A DNA stretch of 28,232 nucleotides from Candidatus Hydrogenedentota bacterium (GTDB lineage: Bacteria > UBA8481 > J006): contig RFFU01000042.1 of the NCBI GenBank assembly GCA_003697085.1, positions 1 through 28,232 on the forward strand, given 5' to 3'. The notes under the pieces were generated by a model, which made no database searches, was not told where the DNA came from, and worked only from the letters and a program-made list of their open reading frames with translations. The position numbers were made by a program, and so were the translations under genes. This document shows, piece after piece, positions 15,054 through 22,435 of this stretch (positions are counted from its first letter, which is position 1; every line of letters begins with the position of its first letter).

Positions 15054-15344
15054 ATGCCGATTTACGAATTTACCTGTCGTTGCGGAAATCAATTCGAGGA
15101 GTTGATGGGATTCGATGCTCCGAGGACGAAGAAGTGTCCGAAGTGCGGGGGGCGTGCCGAGCGGATCATCTCGCCGGCGGCCTTTCACTTGAAGGGAACG
15201 GGGTGGTACTCGACGGACAGCAAGCGCGAGGCGAAGAAGGAAGGGGCGGGGAAGGCGGCCGAGGAGAAGAAGGAGCCGGGGAAATCGGAAGCGAAGAGTT
15301 CTGAGTCGCAAGGAGAGAGCAAAACGGAAAAAGCGGGGGAGTAA
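15054..15344 (+). CDS. FmdB-family zinc-ribbon protein
   Basis: A 96-residue small protein beginning MPIYEFTC, the classic FmdB/CxxC-SSSS opening. The zinc ribbon is formed by Cys8-x-Cys10 and Cys28-x2-Cys31, followed by RIISPAAFHLKGTGWYSTD, also typical of the family. The last 40 residues are a charged Lys/Glu/Ser/Gly tail. GGAGGTTAAGA lies directly before the ATG, which makes this start clear. Named after the formamidase regulator FmdB, the family is widespread and its cellular role is poorly known; putative regulatory or RNA-related zinc protein is the safest reading. It is possibly transcribed with smpB, but 430 nt away. Confidence 0.9.
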   Translation: MPIYEFTCRCGNQFEELMGFDAPRTKKCPKCGGRAERIISPAAFHLKGTGWYSTDSKREAKKEGAGKAAEEKKEPGKSEAKSSESQGESKTEKAGE

Positions 15345-15381
15345 GCAAAAGCCGGCGGCGTGGCGAGGGAACGGCACCTTA

Positions 15382-15416
15382 AAAAGGCAAAAGGCAAAAG
15401 AAAAAAGGCAAAGGGA
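15382..15416 (+). repeat. Short heptamer array (AAAAGGC type)
   Basis: Five in-phase units: aaaaggc, aaaaggc, aaaagaa, aaaaggc, aaaggga. It is the same family as the arrays at 3005, 9403 and 10532, without the hairpin block. It lies just downstream of the FmdB-like gene. Confidence 0.75.
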
Positions 15417-15501
15417 AGAACGAAAGCCTCTGTTTTCCAAGCAAAAAAATTCAATAAAATTTCCGCCGGCGGGGTGAAAATCGGATAGAATGTATTTATT
15501 A

Positions 15502-15536
15502 GGCACCAGGGAGGTGCCAAACCGATTACAAGGAGG
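15502..15536 (+). promoter_or_regulatory. Leader hairpin plus Shine-Dalgarno, CsrA-site-like
   Basis: GGCACC (15502-15507) pairs with GGTGCC (15513-15518) around the loop AGGGA. Twenty-two nucleotides further on is the very strong ribosome site AAGGAGG (15530-15536), 5 nt before an ATG. CsrA/RsmA proteins recognise ANGGA, preferably in hairpin loops, with a second site over the Shine-Dalgarno; both elements are present here (AGGGA in the loop, AAGGA in the SD). No csrA gene is in the window, so this is a structural match only. Confidence 0.45.
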
Positions 15537-15541
15537 TAATC

Positions 15542-15733
15542 ATGGTTCAATCGATTGGCGCCACGGGCGCCGGGTTTTCCGTGCTGGGCGTGCACCGTCC
15601 GGAAGCCGCGAACGCGGCCGCCCCGCTCCGGGATGTGGATCCCGGAGGAAGGGAGAATGACGGTGACGCGGACGACAGGCGGGTGGCTGCACAGACTCAA
15701 GGAGTGGGTGGAGTCGTCAATCTTTTGGCGTAA
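15542..15733 (+). CDS. Small protein of unknown function (63 residues)
   Basis: A 63-residue open frame with one of the best ribosome sites of the window (AAGGAGGTAATC before the ATG) and GC-rich third positions like the neighbouring genes. The sequence starts MVQSIGATGAGFSVLGV and ends GGVVNLLA, with an acidic middle; there is no signal peptide or Cys. The N-terminus faintly recalls short flagellar-rod-like proteins (MIQ-IG-x-GL-x-GV, then an AN-rich stretch), and the end recalls the rod-protein VNLI motif. This is too weak to assign. Its leader has the layout of a CsrA target. It converges on rdgB. Confidence 0.6.
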   Translation: MVQSIGATGAGFSVLGVHRPEAANAAAPLRDVDPGGRENDGDADDRRVAAQTQGVGGVVNLLA

Positions 15734-15753
15734 CCAATCCTCGAACTGACGGC

Positions 15754-15884
15754 CACCGGCATCGGTGAGCTCGTTGCGCCGCCGGACCAAGAACGGCGGG
15801 ACCCGCGTAAGACACGGGTTCCGCCGGGCGCCGCCGCTCTTCCTTCCGGTGAGTTGAGTGTTGGCGAAAGCGATGGCGCAACAC
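15754..15884. other. Three consecutive hairpins in the convergent spacer
   Basis: Downstream of the small gene and facing the end of rdgB are CACCG-GCAT-CGGTG (15754-15767), a 12-bp stem with one G·T pair (15794-15805 with 15815-15826, loop CGTAAGACA), and GTGTTG...CAACAC (15858-15863 with 15879-15884). None is followed by a T-run on either strand, so they are not standard intrinsic terminators. A structured 3' UTR, a small RNA or a bidirectional transcription barrier are possible. Confidence 0.4.
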
Positions 15885-15938
15885 CGCTAGGTTTCACCCA
15901 GTGCCGGCGCGCTGAGTTGCCGTTCTGGAAAAGCGGTA

Positions 15939-16577
15939 TCAAACGTCCGTATTGATCTTTCCGAGAAGATCGGCGAAGGCGCGGGTGCGGTGGCTTCGCG
16001 CGTTCTTCTCTTCCGATGTCATCTCCGCCGCCGTCTTTCCCAGAAGCGGATCGAAGAAGACCGGATCGTATCCGAACCCGTGTTCTCCGCGCGGTTCCGT
16101 CGTGATCACCCCCTCCCAGATTCCCTCCCCTGTCCACGATTTTCCGTTGGGGAGAACGAGGACCGCAAGGCAACGGAAGCGAGCGGTCCGGAATCGGCGT
16201 GCCGTGGAGGCCAGTTCTTTAAGAAGTTTCTGAATGCGGTCGGCGTCGTCCGATCCGTATCGGGCGGAATGGACGCCGGGACGTCCGTCCAAGGCGTCCA
16301 CCTCCAGTCCCGAGTCTTCCGCCAAACCGGGAAGACCCGACACCTCCGTTGCGGCGAGAGCCTTCGCGGAGGCGTTCGCCGCGTAATCTTCCTGTTCCGG
16401 CGGGTAGGGAATCTCGATCCCGAGTTCCGCAGGAGTGACGAGATCCCATCGAGGGGCCAGAATAGAAAAGATATTGCGGATTTCCTGCGCCTTTCCCGGA
16501 TTGCCCGTTGCCAGGACGATCTTTTCCTCGATGTGCGGCGGATTCCTCACGTTGTTGTGTCCCCTTTTACGTTTCAT
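15939..16577 (-). CDS. rdgB: dITP/XTP pyrophosphatase (RdgB/HAM1)
   Basis: A 212-residue Ham1-family nucleotide pyrophosphatase that hydrolyses dITP, ITP and XTP to monophosphates, keeping damaged purines out of DNA and RNA. Diagnostic motifs are VLATGNPGKAQEI near the N-terminus, AEDSGLEVDALDGRPGVHSARY, GEHGFGYDPVFF and KNARSHRTRAF at the C-terminus. The ATG at 16577 overlaps the stop of the acyltransferase gene as ATGA, which supports this start over a GTG at 16550. It is the last gene of the long minus-strand array; it has no direct link to lipid A and is probably a housekeeping passenger. Confidence 0.95.
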   Translation of the reverse strand: MKRKRGHNNVRNPPHIEEKIVLATGNPGKAQEIRNIFSILAPRWDLVTPAELGIEIPYPPEQEDYAANASAKALAATEVSGLPGLAEDSGLEVDALDGRPGVHSARYGSDDADRIQKLLKELASTARRFRTARFRCLAVLVLPNGKSWTGEGIWEGVITTEPRGEHGFGYDPVFFDPLLGKTAAEMTSEEKNARSHRTRAFADLLGKINTDV

Positions 16578-17479
16578 TCCGCCGCCGATCTACTGGGCCG
16601 TCTTCGGTTCGGCGGCGGCGTCTTCCAACGTTTGTGAAGCCAGAAATACTGTTCCGGGTACCGGCGAATCATTTCTTCCAAGGCTTCATTATATTCCTGC
16701 ATCATCCTTTCGAGGGAAGAATTTTCTATGATTCGGTCGGCGACGAGACGGTAGGTATTCTTCTCGAGGATAACGAAGCCGACGAGAAGAACGGCCCCGG
16801 TCCGCAGAGCCAACTCCGCAGGGCCGATGAGGGTCGAAGCATCGCGGCCGAAGAAGGGAAGAAAAAGCCCGTTCGGGCCGGCGTCCTGATCGGCGAGAAT
16901 CATCACAAGCCCTTTTTTCTTCAGAACCGAGAAGGCCTTGCGCATACCGATTCCCCTTCGCGCGACCGTCGCGCCGCGGCACGAGCGGATCCTCGTGATG
17001 AACTCCTCGACATAGGGATTGTGAACCCCCTGAAAGACGGAGAGGACTTGGTGGCCGTCGAAGGCGAGTCGGGCCGGCCCGGCGTCGATGCCGCCGATGT
17101 GTCCCGTGGCGACAACGACACCCCGCCCCCGTCCGATTGCTTCTTCCAGCAAGGGGCGATTCTCATACGCTGTTCTCTCCCGCAATTCCCGATCGGACCA
17201 GCGATTCAGACCGGCCAGGTCCGCAAGCACCTCTCCGAAATGCTCATAGCATCGTAGCGCCGTCCGGCTCCGCCACGATTCAGACCGCTCGGAAAACGCA
17301 ACGCGAAGATTGTCGAGAACGACCGCGCGGCGGATTCCCAGAAGGAAGACGAGGCGGCCGAGGAGGCGTCCGAGTCTTCGCGCCAGAGGACGAGGCGGGG
17401 CGGAGACGATCGCGACGATGGTTCGCAAGAGGAGATAGGAGAGGAGGTGGGGCAGCGTTTTCCGACCGCGCCGGGTCAT
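16574..17479 (-). CDS. lpxL: LpxL/HtrB-family lipid A acyltransferase
   Basis: A 301-residue lysophospholipid-type acyltransferase. The N-terminal hydrophobic region (about residues 12-50) anchors it to the inner membrane. The catalytic HX4D motif is His127-Asp132 (ATGHIGGIDAG). LADQDAG (195-201), LPFFGR (207-212) and the C-terminal WLHKRWKTPP (280-289) are family hallmarks. LpxL/LpxM enzymes add secondary acyl chains to Kdo-lipid A. The start at 17479 overlaps the lpxK stop (ATGA); the longer open frame upstream is a shadow of lpxK. Which acyl position is modified cannot be told. Confidence 0.9.
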   Translation of the reverse strand: MTRRGRKTLPHLLSYLLLRTIVAIVSAPPRPLARRLGRLLGRLVFLLGIRRAVVLDNLRVAFSERSESWRSRTALRCYEHFGEVLADLAGLNRWSDRELRERTAYENRPLLEEAIGRGRGVVVATGHIGGIDAGPARLAFDGHQVLSVFQGVHNPYVEEFITRIRSCRGATVARRGIGMRKAFSVLKKKGLVMILADQDAGPNGLFLPFFGRDASTLIGPAELALRTGAVLLVGFVILEKNTYRLVADRIIENSSLERMMQEYNEALEEMIRRYPEQYFWLHKRWKTPPPNRRRPSRSAAE

Positions 17480-18534
17480 CTTTTGGGAACGAGGATCGGC
17501 CGGCCGCTTCTTTCCAGAAGGTCTTCGATTCCTCGGCGCAACCATTCGAGGAATTCGGGCGCTTCCAGAGATGTCCGCAGAACGGCCGTGGGAAAAGGAA
17601 GCGGCCGGTACTCCAGGCGTGCGGCGTCCTTGGCGGTCGTGACGGCCAAGGCGTTTCCTCTTCGTACTGTTTCGGCGATGGAGGTGATGTCGGTCTCGGT
17701 ATAGAAGTGATGGTCCGGGAAGCGAATGTCCTGCGCGATTACGGCTCCGGCATCCCGAACCATCTCGGCAAAACCGTCGGGATTTCCGATTCCCGAGAAG
17801 AGCACGACGCGCCGCGCAAGAAGCGGAATCGGGTCCACGGTTCCCGGGTAGGGCTGGACGCCGGCGAGGACGCGCCGCGCGAAGAAGACCTTTTTCGGGA
17901 GAAAAGAGGCCCACGCGCGGCGGGTCGTTTCGAACAGATTGGATTTTTTCTCCGAGCCTACGACTACGACTGCGTCCGCACGTTCGAGCGAAGCCGGTGT
18001 TTCGCGAAGGCGACCGAGCGGAAGAAGACGTTCGCGTTCGGGGACGGAGCCGGCGGGCAGGAGAACGATATCGAGGTCACGATGCAGCCGCCGGTGCTGG
18101 AACCCGTCGTCGAGGAGGATGACGCGGCAGTGGCCGAGAAGGCGGCGTGCGGCGGTGAGCCGGTCGCGACCGATGGAGATCGGAACCGTATCTCCGAGCA
18201 GGGTCTTCAACTCAACCGGTTCGTCACCGAATTCGGATGCGCGTCCCCGCGGCGGAACGAGCGCTCCAGCGGCGCTACGACTTCCGCGGTAACCGCGCGA
18301 GGCGATTCCAGGAGCAAGACCGTTCTTGACGAACTCTCGGGCGACCGCGGCGACCAGCGACGTCTTCCCCACGCCCCCGACGTGAATGTTTCCGATCGAG
18401 ATCACGGGAAGGCCGACGTGGACGGAGTGGCGATAGCCGCGGCAGGCAAGAAGTCCGTAGATGCGGGAGAGCGGCGAGGCGGCGAGCCGTGCCAAGCGAG
18501 ACCGGAAGAGATATTCGATTTCGGTCTCGGCCAT
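17476..18534 (-). CDS. lpxK: Tetraacyldisaccharide 4'-kinase
   Basis: A 352-residue inner-membrane-associated kinase that phosphorylates the 4' position of the lipid A disaccharide to give lipid IVA. The P-loop GNIHVGGVGKTS is at residues 48-59, the conserved GDEP at 103-106 and DDGFQHRRLHRDLDIVL from 142. LFSGIGNPDGF and FPDHHFYTETD in the C-terminal half are also LpxK hallmarks. The ATG at 18534 has AGGAG about 3 nt upstream and lies 6 nt after the msbA stop. It is followed by the overlapping acyltransferase gene. Confidence 0.96.
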   Translation of the reverse strand: MAETEIEYLFRSRLARLAASPLSRIYGLLACRGYRHSVHVGLPVISIGNIHVGGVGKTSLVAAVAREFVKNGLAPGIASRGYRGSRSAAGALVPPRGRASEFGDEPVELKTLLGDTVPISIGRDRLTAARRLLGHCRVILLDDGFQHRRLHRDLDIVLLPAGSVPERERLLPLGRLRETPASLERADAVVVVGSEKKSNLFETTRRAWASFLPKKVFFARRVLAGVQPYPGTVDPIPLLARRVVLFSGIGNPDGFAEMVRDAGAVIAQDIRFPDHHFYTETDITSIAETVRRGNALAVTTAKDAARLEYRPLPFPTAVLRTSLEAPEFLEWLRRGIEDLLERSGRPILVPKR

Positions 18535-18540
18535 CGTCTC

Positions 18541-20313
18541 CTATTCCTTAAACTGGAGGTTGTAGAGTCGGGCGTAAAGATTGCCCGATTGCAACAGATC
18601 CGCGTGCGATCCCGATTCCACGATCCGGCCGTTTTGAAGGACGAAGATCGTGTCGGCGTTTCGGACCGTGGAGAGGCGGTGGGCGATGACCAGCGTCGTG
18701 CGGCCTCGGATCAAGGTGTCGATTGCCGCTTGAACTTTCCGTTCGGATTCGCTGTCGAGCGAGCTGGTGGCTTCATCGAGGAGGAGGATCGGGGGATCGA
18801 CGAGAAGCGCTCGTGCGATAGCGAGGCGTTGCTTCTCCCCGCCGCTGAGCCGCGCTCCGCGTTCCCCCACGACCGTGCGGAATCCCTCCGGCATCGCCTC
18901 GATCACATCGAGAATATGCGCCGCCTCCGCCGCCCGCCTGATCTCCTCGGGAGCGGCGTTGGGTCGCCCGAGCGCAATGTTCTCCTCGACTGAGGCGTTG
19001 AAAAGGAAGGTCTCTTGCGTGACGATCCCGATCTGCCGGCGCAGAGAAACGAGGTCCCACTCGCGAAGGTCGACGTTATCGATTGTGATACGCCCGGAGG
19101 TCGGATCGAAGAAGCGGGGAATGAGAGAAAGCAGCGTCGTCTTTCCCGCGCCAGACGGTCCGACGATCGCAATCGTCCGGCCGCGTTGGACCGTAAGAGA
19201 AATGTCTTGAAGGACAGGTTCACAGGGGTTGTCGGGATAGGCGAAGGAAACCTTCTCGAAGACGATAGATTTTTGGAAGGAGGCCTTCCGTCCGTTGGTT
19301 GGGGACGTGACGGCCGGTCTCTCATCGAGAATCCGGTAGATCCTCTCGAGCGCCGCCGCAGCGCGGGACGATTCGGAAAGCGCGTTGACGAGGGTCTTGA
19401 CGGGCTGGTAGGTCGCCATCAGGATCGCCATGAACGCGAAGAAGGAGCCCGTCGTCATTCTTCCCGCGATAACGTTTTGCCCGCCGTAGAAGAGGATTCC
19501 CGCGACGGCGGCCGCCGTGACGAGTTCCGTCGAGGGTGTTGCGGCGGCCATCATCCGATACGCTTTGACCGACTGTTCGTAGTACCTCCGGGCGACGGAG
19601 TGGAAGCGCCCCGCCGCCGCCTTCTCCGCCGTGAAGGATTGGATGATCCGAATTCCGCCGACGGTCTCCTGGAGGTGATCGGCAAGGTCGGCCATACTCG
19701 ATTGCATTCGGCCTGCTCGCCGGCGAATCGTTTTCGTGAGAATGTTGACGATTCCGACGATGACCGGAGCCACCAGCAGCGCAAATAGACTCAACGACGG
19801 ATTGTACGCGACCAGCAATCCAATCAGGAATCCGATCTCCACGGGCCGGCGCAGGAGATCACCGGTCACGGTCGAAGCGAGGTGTTGCACCACGCCGAGA
19901 TCGGCGGTCAGGTTGGAGACGAGCGCGCCGCTGCGCCGCGCCGTGAAGAACAGAGGCGGGAGACGAAGAAGATGATCGTAAAGATCCGTCCGCAAGCCCG
20001 TCAGAACACGCTCTCCCGTGACCATCATCAAGAACCGCTGGCAGTAGAGCCCGAGACAGTAAAGCGCGCGGCTGGTGAGGAAAAAGAGAACGAGTCCCAG
20101 AAAGAGCGTCGTCTTCTTCATCGAGAAGACGAGATTCACGGTCGGAACCACCACTCGTGCCGTGGGGCCTTCGGCGATGAAGACCTGATCGATAAGCGGT
20201 TGGAGTGTCACGAGGGAGACGCCGTTGGTGATCACGACCACAATCATCGCGATGTTGGCGGCGAGCAATGGAGCCCACGCGCGGCGGAAACGCGCGGCCG
20301 TTCTCCGAATCAC
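18541..20313 (-). CDS. msbA: MsbA-type lipid A flippase (ABC exporter half-transporter)
   Basis: A 590-residue ABC exporter with fused transmembrane and ATPase domains, as usual for MsbA. The six-helix membrane domain spans about residues 15-310. The nucleotide-binding domain has Walker A GPSGAGKTT (385-393), signature LSGGE (489-493), Walker B ILLLDEA (509-515) and the H-loop AHRLS near 544. In the lpx context it should flip lipid A-core across the inner membrane. The start codon is GTG, overlapping the lpxB stop (GTGA). The Kdo transferase gene waaA, often next to msbA-lpxK, is absent here. Confidence 0.93.
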   Translation of the reverse strand: MIRRTAARFRRAWAPLLAANIAMIVVVITNGVSLVTLQPLIDQVFIAEGPTARVVVPTVNLVFSMKKTTLFLGLVLFFLTSRALYCLGLYCQRFLMMVTGERVLTGLRTDLYDHLLRLPPLFFTARRSGALVSNLTADLGVVQHLASTVTGDLLRRPVEIGFLIGLLVAYNPSLSLFALLVAPVIVGIVNILTKTIRRRAGRMQSSMADLADHLQETVGGIRIIQSFTAEKAAAGRFHSVARRYYEQSVKAYRMMAAATPSTELVTAAAVAGILFYGGQNVIAGRMTTGSFFAFMAILMATYQPVKTLVNALSESSRAAAALERIYRILDERPAVTSPTNGRKASFQKSIVFEKVSFAYPDNPCEPVLQDISLTVQRGRTIAIVGPSGAGKTTLLSLIPRFFDPTSGRITIDNVDLREWDLVSLRRQIGIVTQETFLFNASVEENIALGRPNAAPEEIRRAAEAAHILDVIEAMPEGFRTVVGERGARLSGGEKQRLAIARALLVDPPILLLDEATSSLDSESERKVQAAIDTLIRGRTTLVIAHRLSTVRNADTIFVLQNGRIVESGSHADLLQSGNLYARLYNLQFKE

Positions 20314-21458
20314 TCCGAGTTCTCTCCGGCTTCGTTCCCGCCGCCTTCGTCGCCTTCGGATGCGGCCGAAAAGGTTTCGGGTTTCCGCTCGGCAAGTTCA
20401 ATGCAAAGGTCGGCCACGCGTTCGGCGCATCCCGGTGGGCCGAGGATTTCCGGAAGACGCCGGAACTTTTCGCGGATCGCGGCGGAATCGAGATGGAAAA
20501 GTTGATGAACGATCGCTTGGGGCGTGGCGGCATCTTGAATCAGTTCGGGAACGACACGATCGTCGAGCAGGATGTTGGGCATCGCTATGTGAGGAACATC
20601 GACGAGCCAACGGCCGACGACGTAAGAGGGAGTGGAAAGACGATAGACGGTCACAAACGGGACTCCCAGGAGCGCGGCTTCCAGGGTTGCGGTTCCGGAT
20701 TTGACCACGGCCCGCTCCGCGGAGGCGAGCAAGCGGCGTGGTGATCCTACGGCGGTCTCGAACGGCGCCGGTGGGATGCGGGAAAGCCAGTCGGAATGAG
20801 CGATCGAAAGAACGGGGCGTTTCCCGCGTTCCTCCAAAATCCTGGCCGTCTCGACGAAGAGGTCCCAGTGGCGGCGCAATTCGTTCCAGCGGCTTCCCGG
20901 CAACAGTGCGACGGTATCCGAGCCTGCGAATCGTGGATCCGGCTCGGGACGGGGAAGATCGAGAAGAGGGTGACCGACGAAGACGGCGTTGGAGAAGAGG
21001 GAGACTTCGAAGGGAAAGACGACCGCGATCCGGTCGAGGATTTTCGAGAGGACGCGGGCGCGGGAGGAGTTCCAGGCCCAGACCTGAGGAGCGATGTAGT
21101 AGAGGAGTCGCGGGCGGTTCGGCCGGCGGGCAATCCGTTGCGCGAGGCGGACATTGAGGCCGGGGTAATCGACGAAGACGACGAGGTCGGCGCGTTCCGC
21201 CGCCGTCAGGATCGTCAAACTTGCTTCGGCGATCTTCGGGAGATGGCGGATCACCTCGGTGAAACCGGTGACAGCGCTCTGAGCGAGATTCGACACGATC
21301 TTCGCGCCGGCCTCCGCAAGCGCGGCTCCACCGGCGGCGGCGATACGGGCCTGCGGGGAACGCTTCCGGATCGCGCGAACGACGGCGGCGGCATGAGCGT
21401 CGCCGGAGGGCTCGCCGGCAACGAAGAGAATCTTCGGAGAAGACCGTTCTCGTTTCAT
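20310..21458 (-). CDS. lpxB: Lipid-A-disaccharide synthase
   Basis: A 382-residue GT19 glycosyltransferase that joins UDP-2,3-diacylglucosamine and lipid X to form the lipid A disaccharide. Diagnostic segments are FVAGEPSGDAHAA near the N-terminus, VDYPGLNVRLAQ, YYIAPQVWAWNSSR, FVGHPLLD, LLPGSRWNELRRH and KSGTATLEAALLGVPFVTVYR. The last 25 residues are a Glu/Gly/Asn-rich extension. The ATG at 21458 overlaps the oxidoreductase stop (ATGA), and the stop overlaps the msbA GTG. Confidence 0.97.
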   Translation of the reverse strand: MKRERSSPKILFVAGEPSGDAHAAAVVRAIRKRSPQARIAAAGGAALAEAGAKIVSNLAQSAVTGFTEVIRHLPKIAEASLTILTAAERADLVVFVDYPGLNVRLAQRIARRPNRPRLLYYIAPQVWAWNSSRARVLSKILDRIAVVFPFEVSLFSNAVFVGHPLLDLPRPEPDPRFAGSDTVALLPGSRWNELRRHWDLFVETARILEERGKRPVLSIAHSDWLSRIPPAPFETAVGSPRRLLASAERAVVKSGTATLEAALLGVPFVTVYRLSTPSYVVGRWLVDVPHIAMPNILLDDRVVPELIQDAATPQAIVHQLFHLDSAAIREKFRRLPEILGPPGCAERVADLCIELAERKPETFSAASEGDEGGGNEAGENSE

Positions 21459-22435
21459 CGTGTCTCGTTCGCCCGCAAAGCGGTGTCTGTCCGGATGCGG
21501 TTCCCGATCTCGAGGGCGAGTTGGAGCGCGGATCGGGCTTCCTCTCCGGTGGCCGCGCGGGGCCTCTCCCCGCGACACGCCGCGAGAAACGCTTCGAGTT
21601 CCAGCCGCAAAGGTTCGGTCTTTCTGATCCGGGGGGTGACCCGTTCGATCTCTTCCGGACGGGAGAGGGGTTTGTCGGGGTCCTTCTTTCGATAGATGAC
21701 CGCGTCCTGTTTGTGGTAATCGATCGAAATATAGCGGTCCGGCTCGAAGATCCGAATCTTCCGCATCGTTTGATAGGAGATGCGCGACGCGGTGATGTTC
21801 GCGACGCATCCGGAGGCGAAGCGCAACCGCGCGTTCGCGATGTCCTCTTTTTCCGTCAAGACGGCGGTCCCGATGGCGTCGATCGATTCGACGGAAGAGT
21901 GAACGAGGGAGAGAAGGATATCGATGTCGTGAATCATCACGTCGAGGATCACGCCGATGTCGGTGGACCGGTCGGGAAACGGAGAGAGGCGATGCACCTC
22001 GACGAATCGCGGATTTTCGACCCATTCTCGCGCGGCCAGTACGGCTCCATTGAACCGCTCCACGTGACCGACCTGAAGAAGGCGGCCCTTCTCAGAGGCC
22101 AATTGGACGAGTCGGGAGGCCTCATCGAGGGAGGGGGTGATCGGTTTCTCCACGAGAACGTCTCGGTTGGCCTCGAGCGCCTGTCGGGCGACCGAAAAAT
22201 GCGTTTCTGTGGGCGTGGCCACGACGACCGCAGAAGTATCGGCCAGAAGTGATTCCAAGGAGCCGAAGGCGCGACTGCGCGTCTTTTTCGCGATTCGCTC
22301 GGCGCGATTACGGTTTGTGTCGAAGACGCCGACGAGACGGGACCGCGGGAGTTCGGAAAGCAAGCGGGCGTGGTGTTGTCCCAGATGGCCGACGCCGATC
22401 ACCCCGACGCGGGTCGGGGGGAGGGAAGAAGTCAT
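21455..22435 (-). CDS. Gfo/Idh/MocA-family oxidoreductase (possible GnnA-like)
   Basis: A 326-residue NAD(P)-dependent sugar oxidoreductase. The N-terminal Rossmann motif is GVIGVGHLGQHHARLL, VVVATPTETH follows, the EKPITPSLDEA segment carries the conserved Lys, and a C-terminal domain has HDIDILLSLV. The start at 22435 overlaps the stop of the cNMP-binding gene (ATGA), and the stop overlaps lpxB. A Gfo/Idh enzyme beside lpx genes recalls GnnA, which with GnnB makes the 3-amino sugar of some lipid A species. No GnnB aminotransferase is in the window, so the substrate (perhaps a UDP-GlcNAc derivative) is an inference. Confidence 0.88.
   Translation of the reverse strand: MTSSLPPTRVGVIGVGHLGQHHARLLSELPRSRLVGVFDTNRNRAERIAKKTRSRAFGSLESLLADTSAVVVATPTETHFSVARQALEANRDVLVEKPITPSLDEASRLVQLASEKGRLLQVGHVERFNGAVLAAREWVENPRFVEVHRLSPFPDRSTDIGVILDVMIHDIDILLSLVHSSVESIDAIGTAVLTEKEDIANARLRFASGCVANITASRISYQTMRKIRIFEPDRYISIDYHKQDAVIYRKKDPDKPLSRPEEIERVTPRIRKTEPLRLELEAFLAACRGERPRAATGEEARSALQLALEIGNRIRTDTALRANETR

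Noticed and set aside
15054-15086. Unusual Cys-x-Cys in the FmdB-like zinc ribbon
   Set aside because: To my knowledge a CxCG variant is common among FmdB-family proteins, so it is not noteworthy.
15697-16173. 158-codon open frame on the minus strand at the rdgB end
   Set aside because: Out of frame with rdgB, overlaps its C-terminus and the hairpin spacer; Arg/Ser-rich composition typical of shadow frames.
17137-18993. 618-codon open frame on the plus strand
   Set aside because: Antisense to lpxL, lpxK and msbA; the product is Arg/Gly/Asp-rich with no motifs, while the opposite strand has three clear enzymes.
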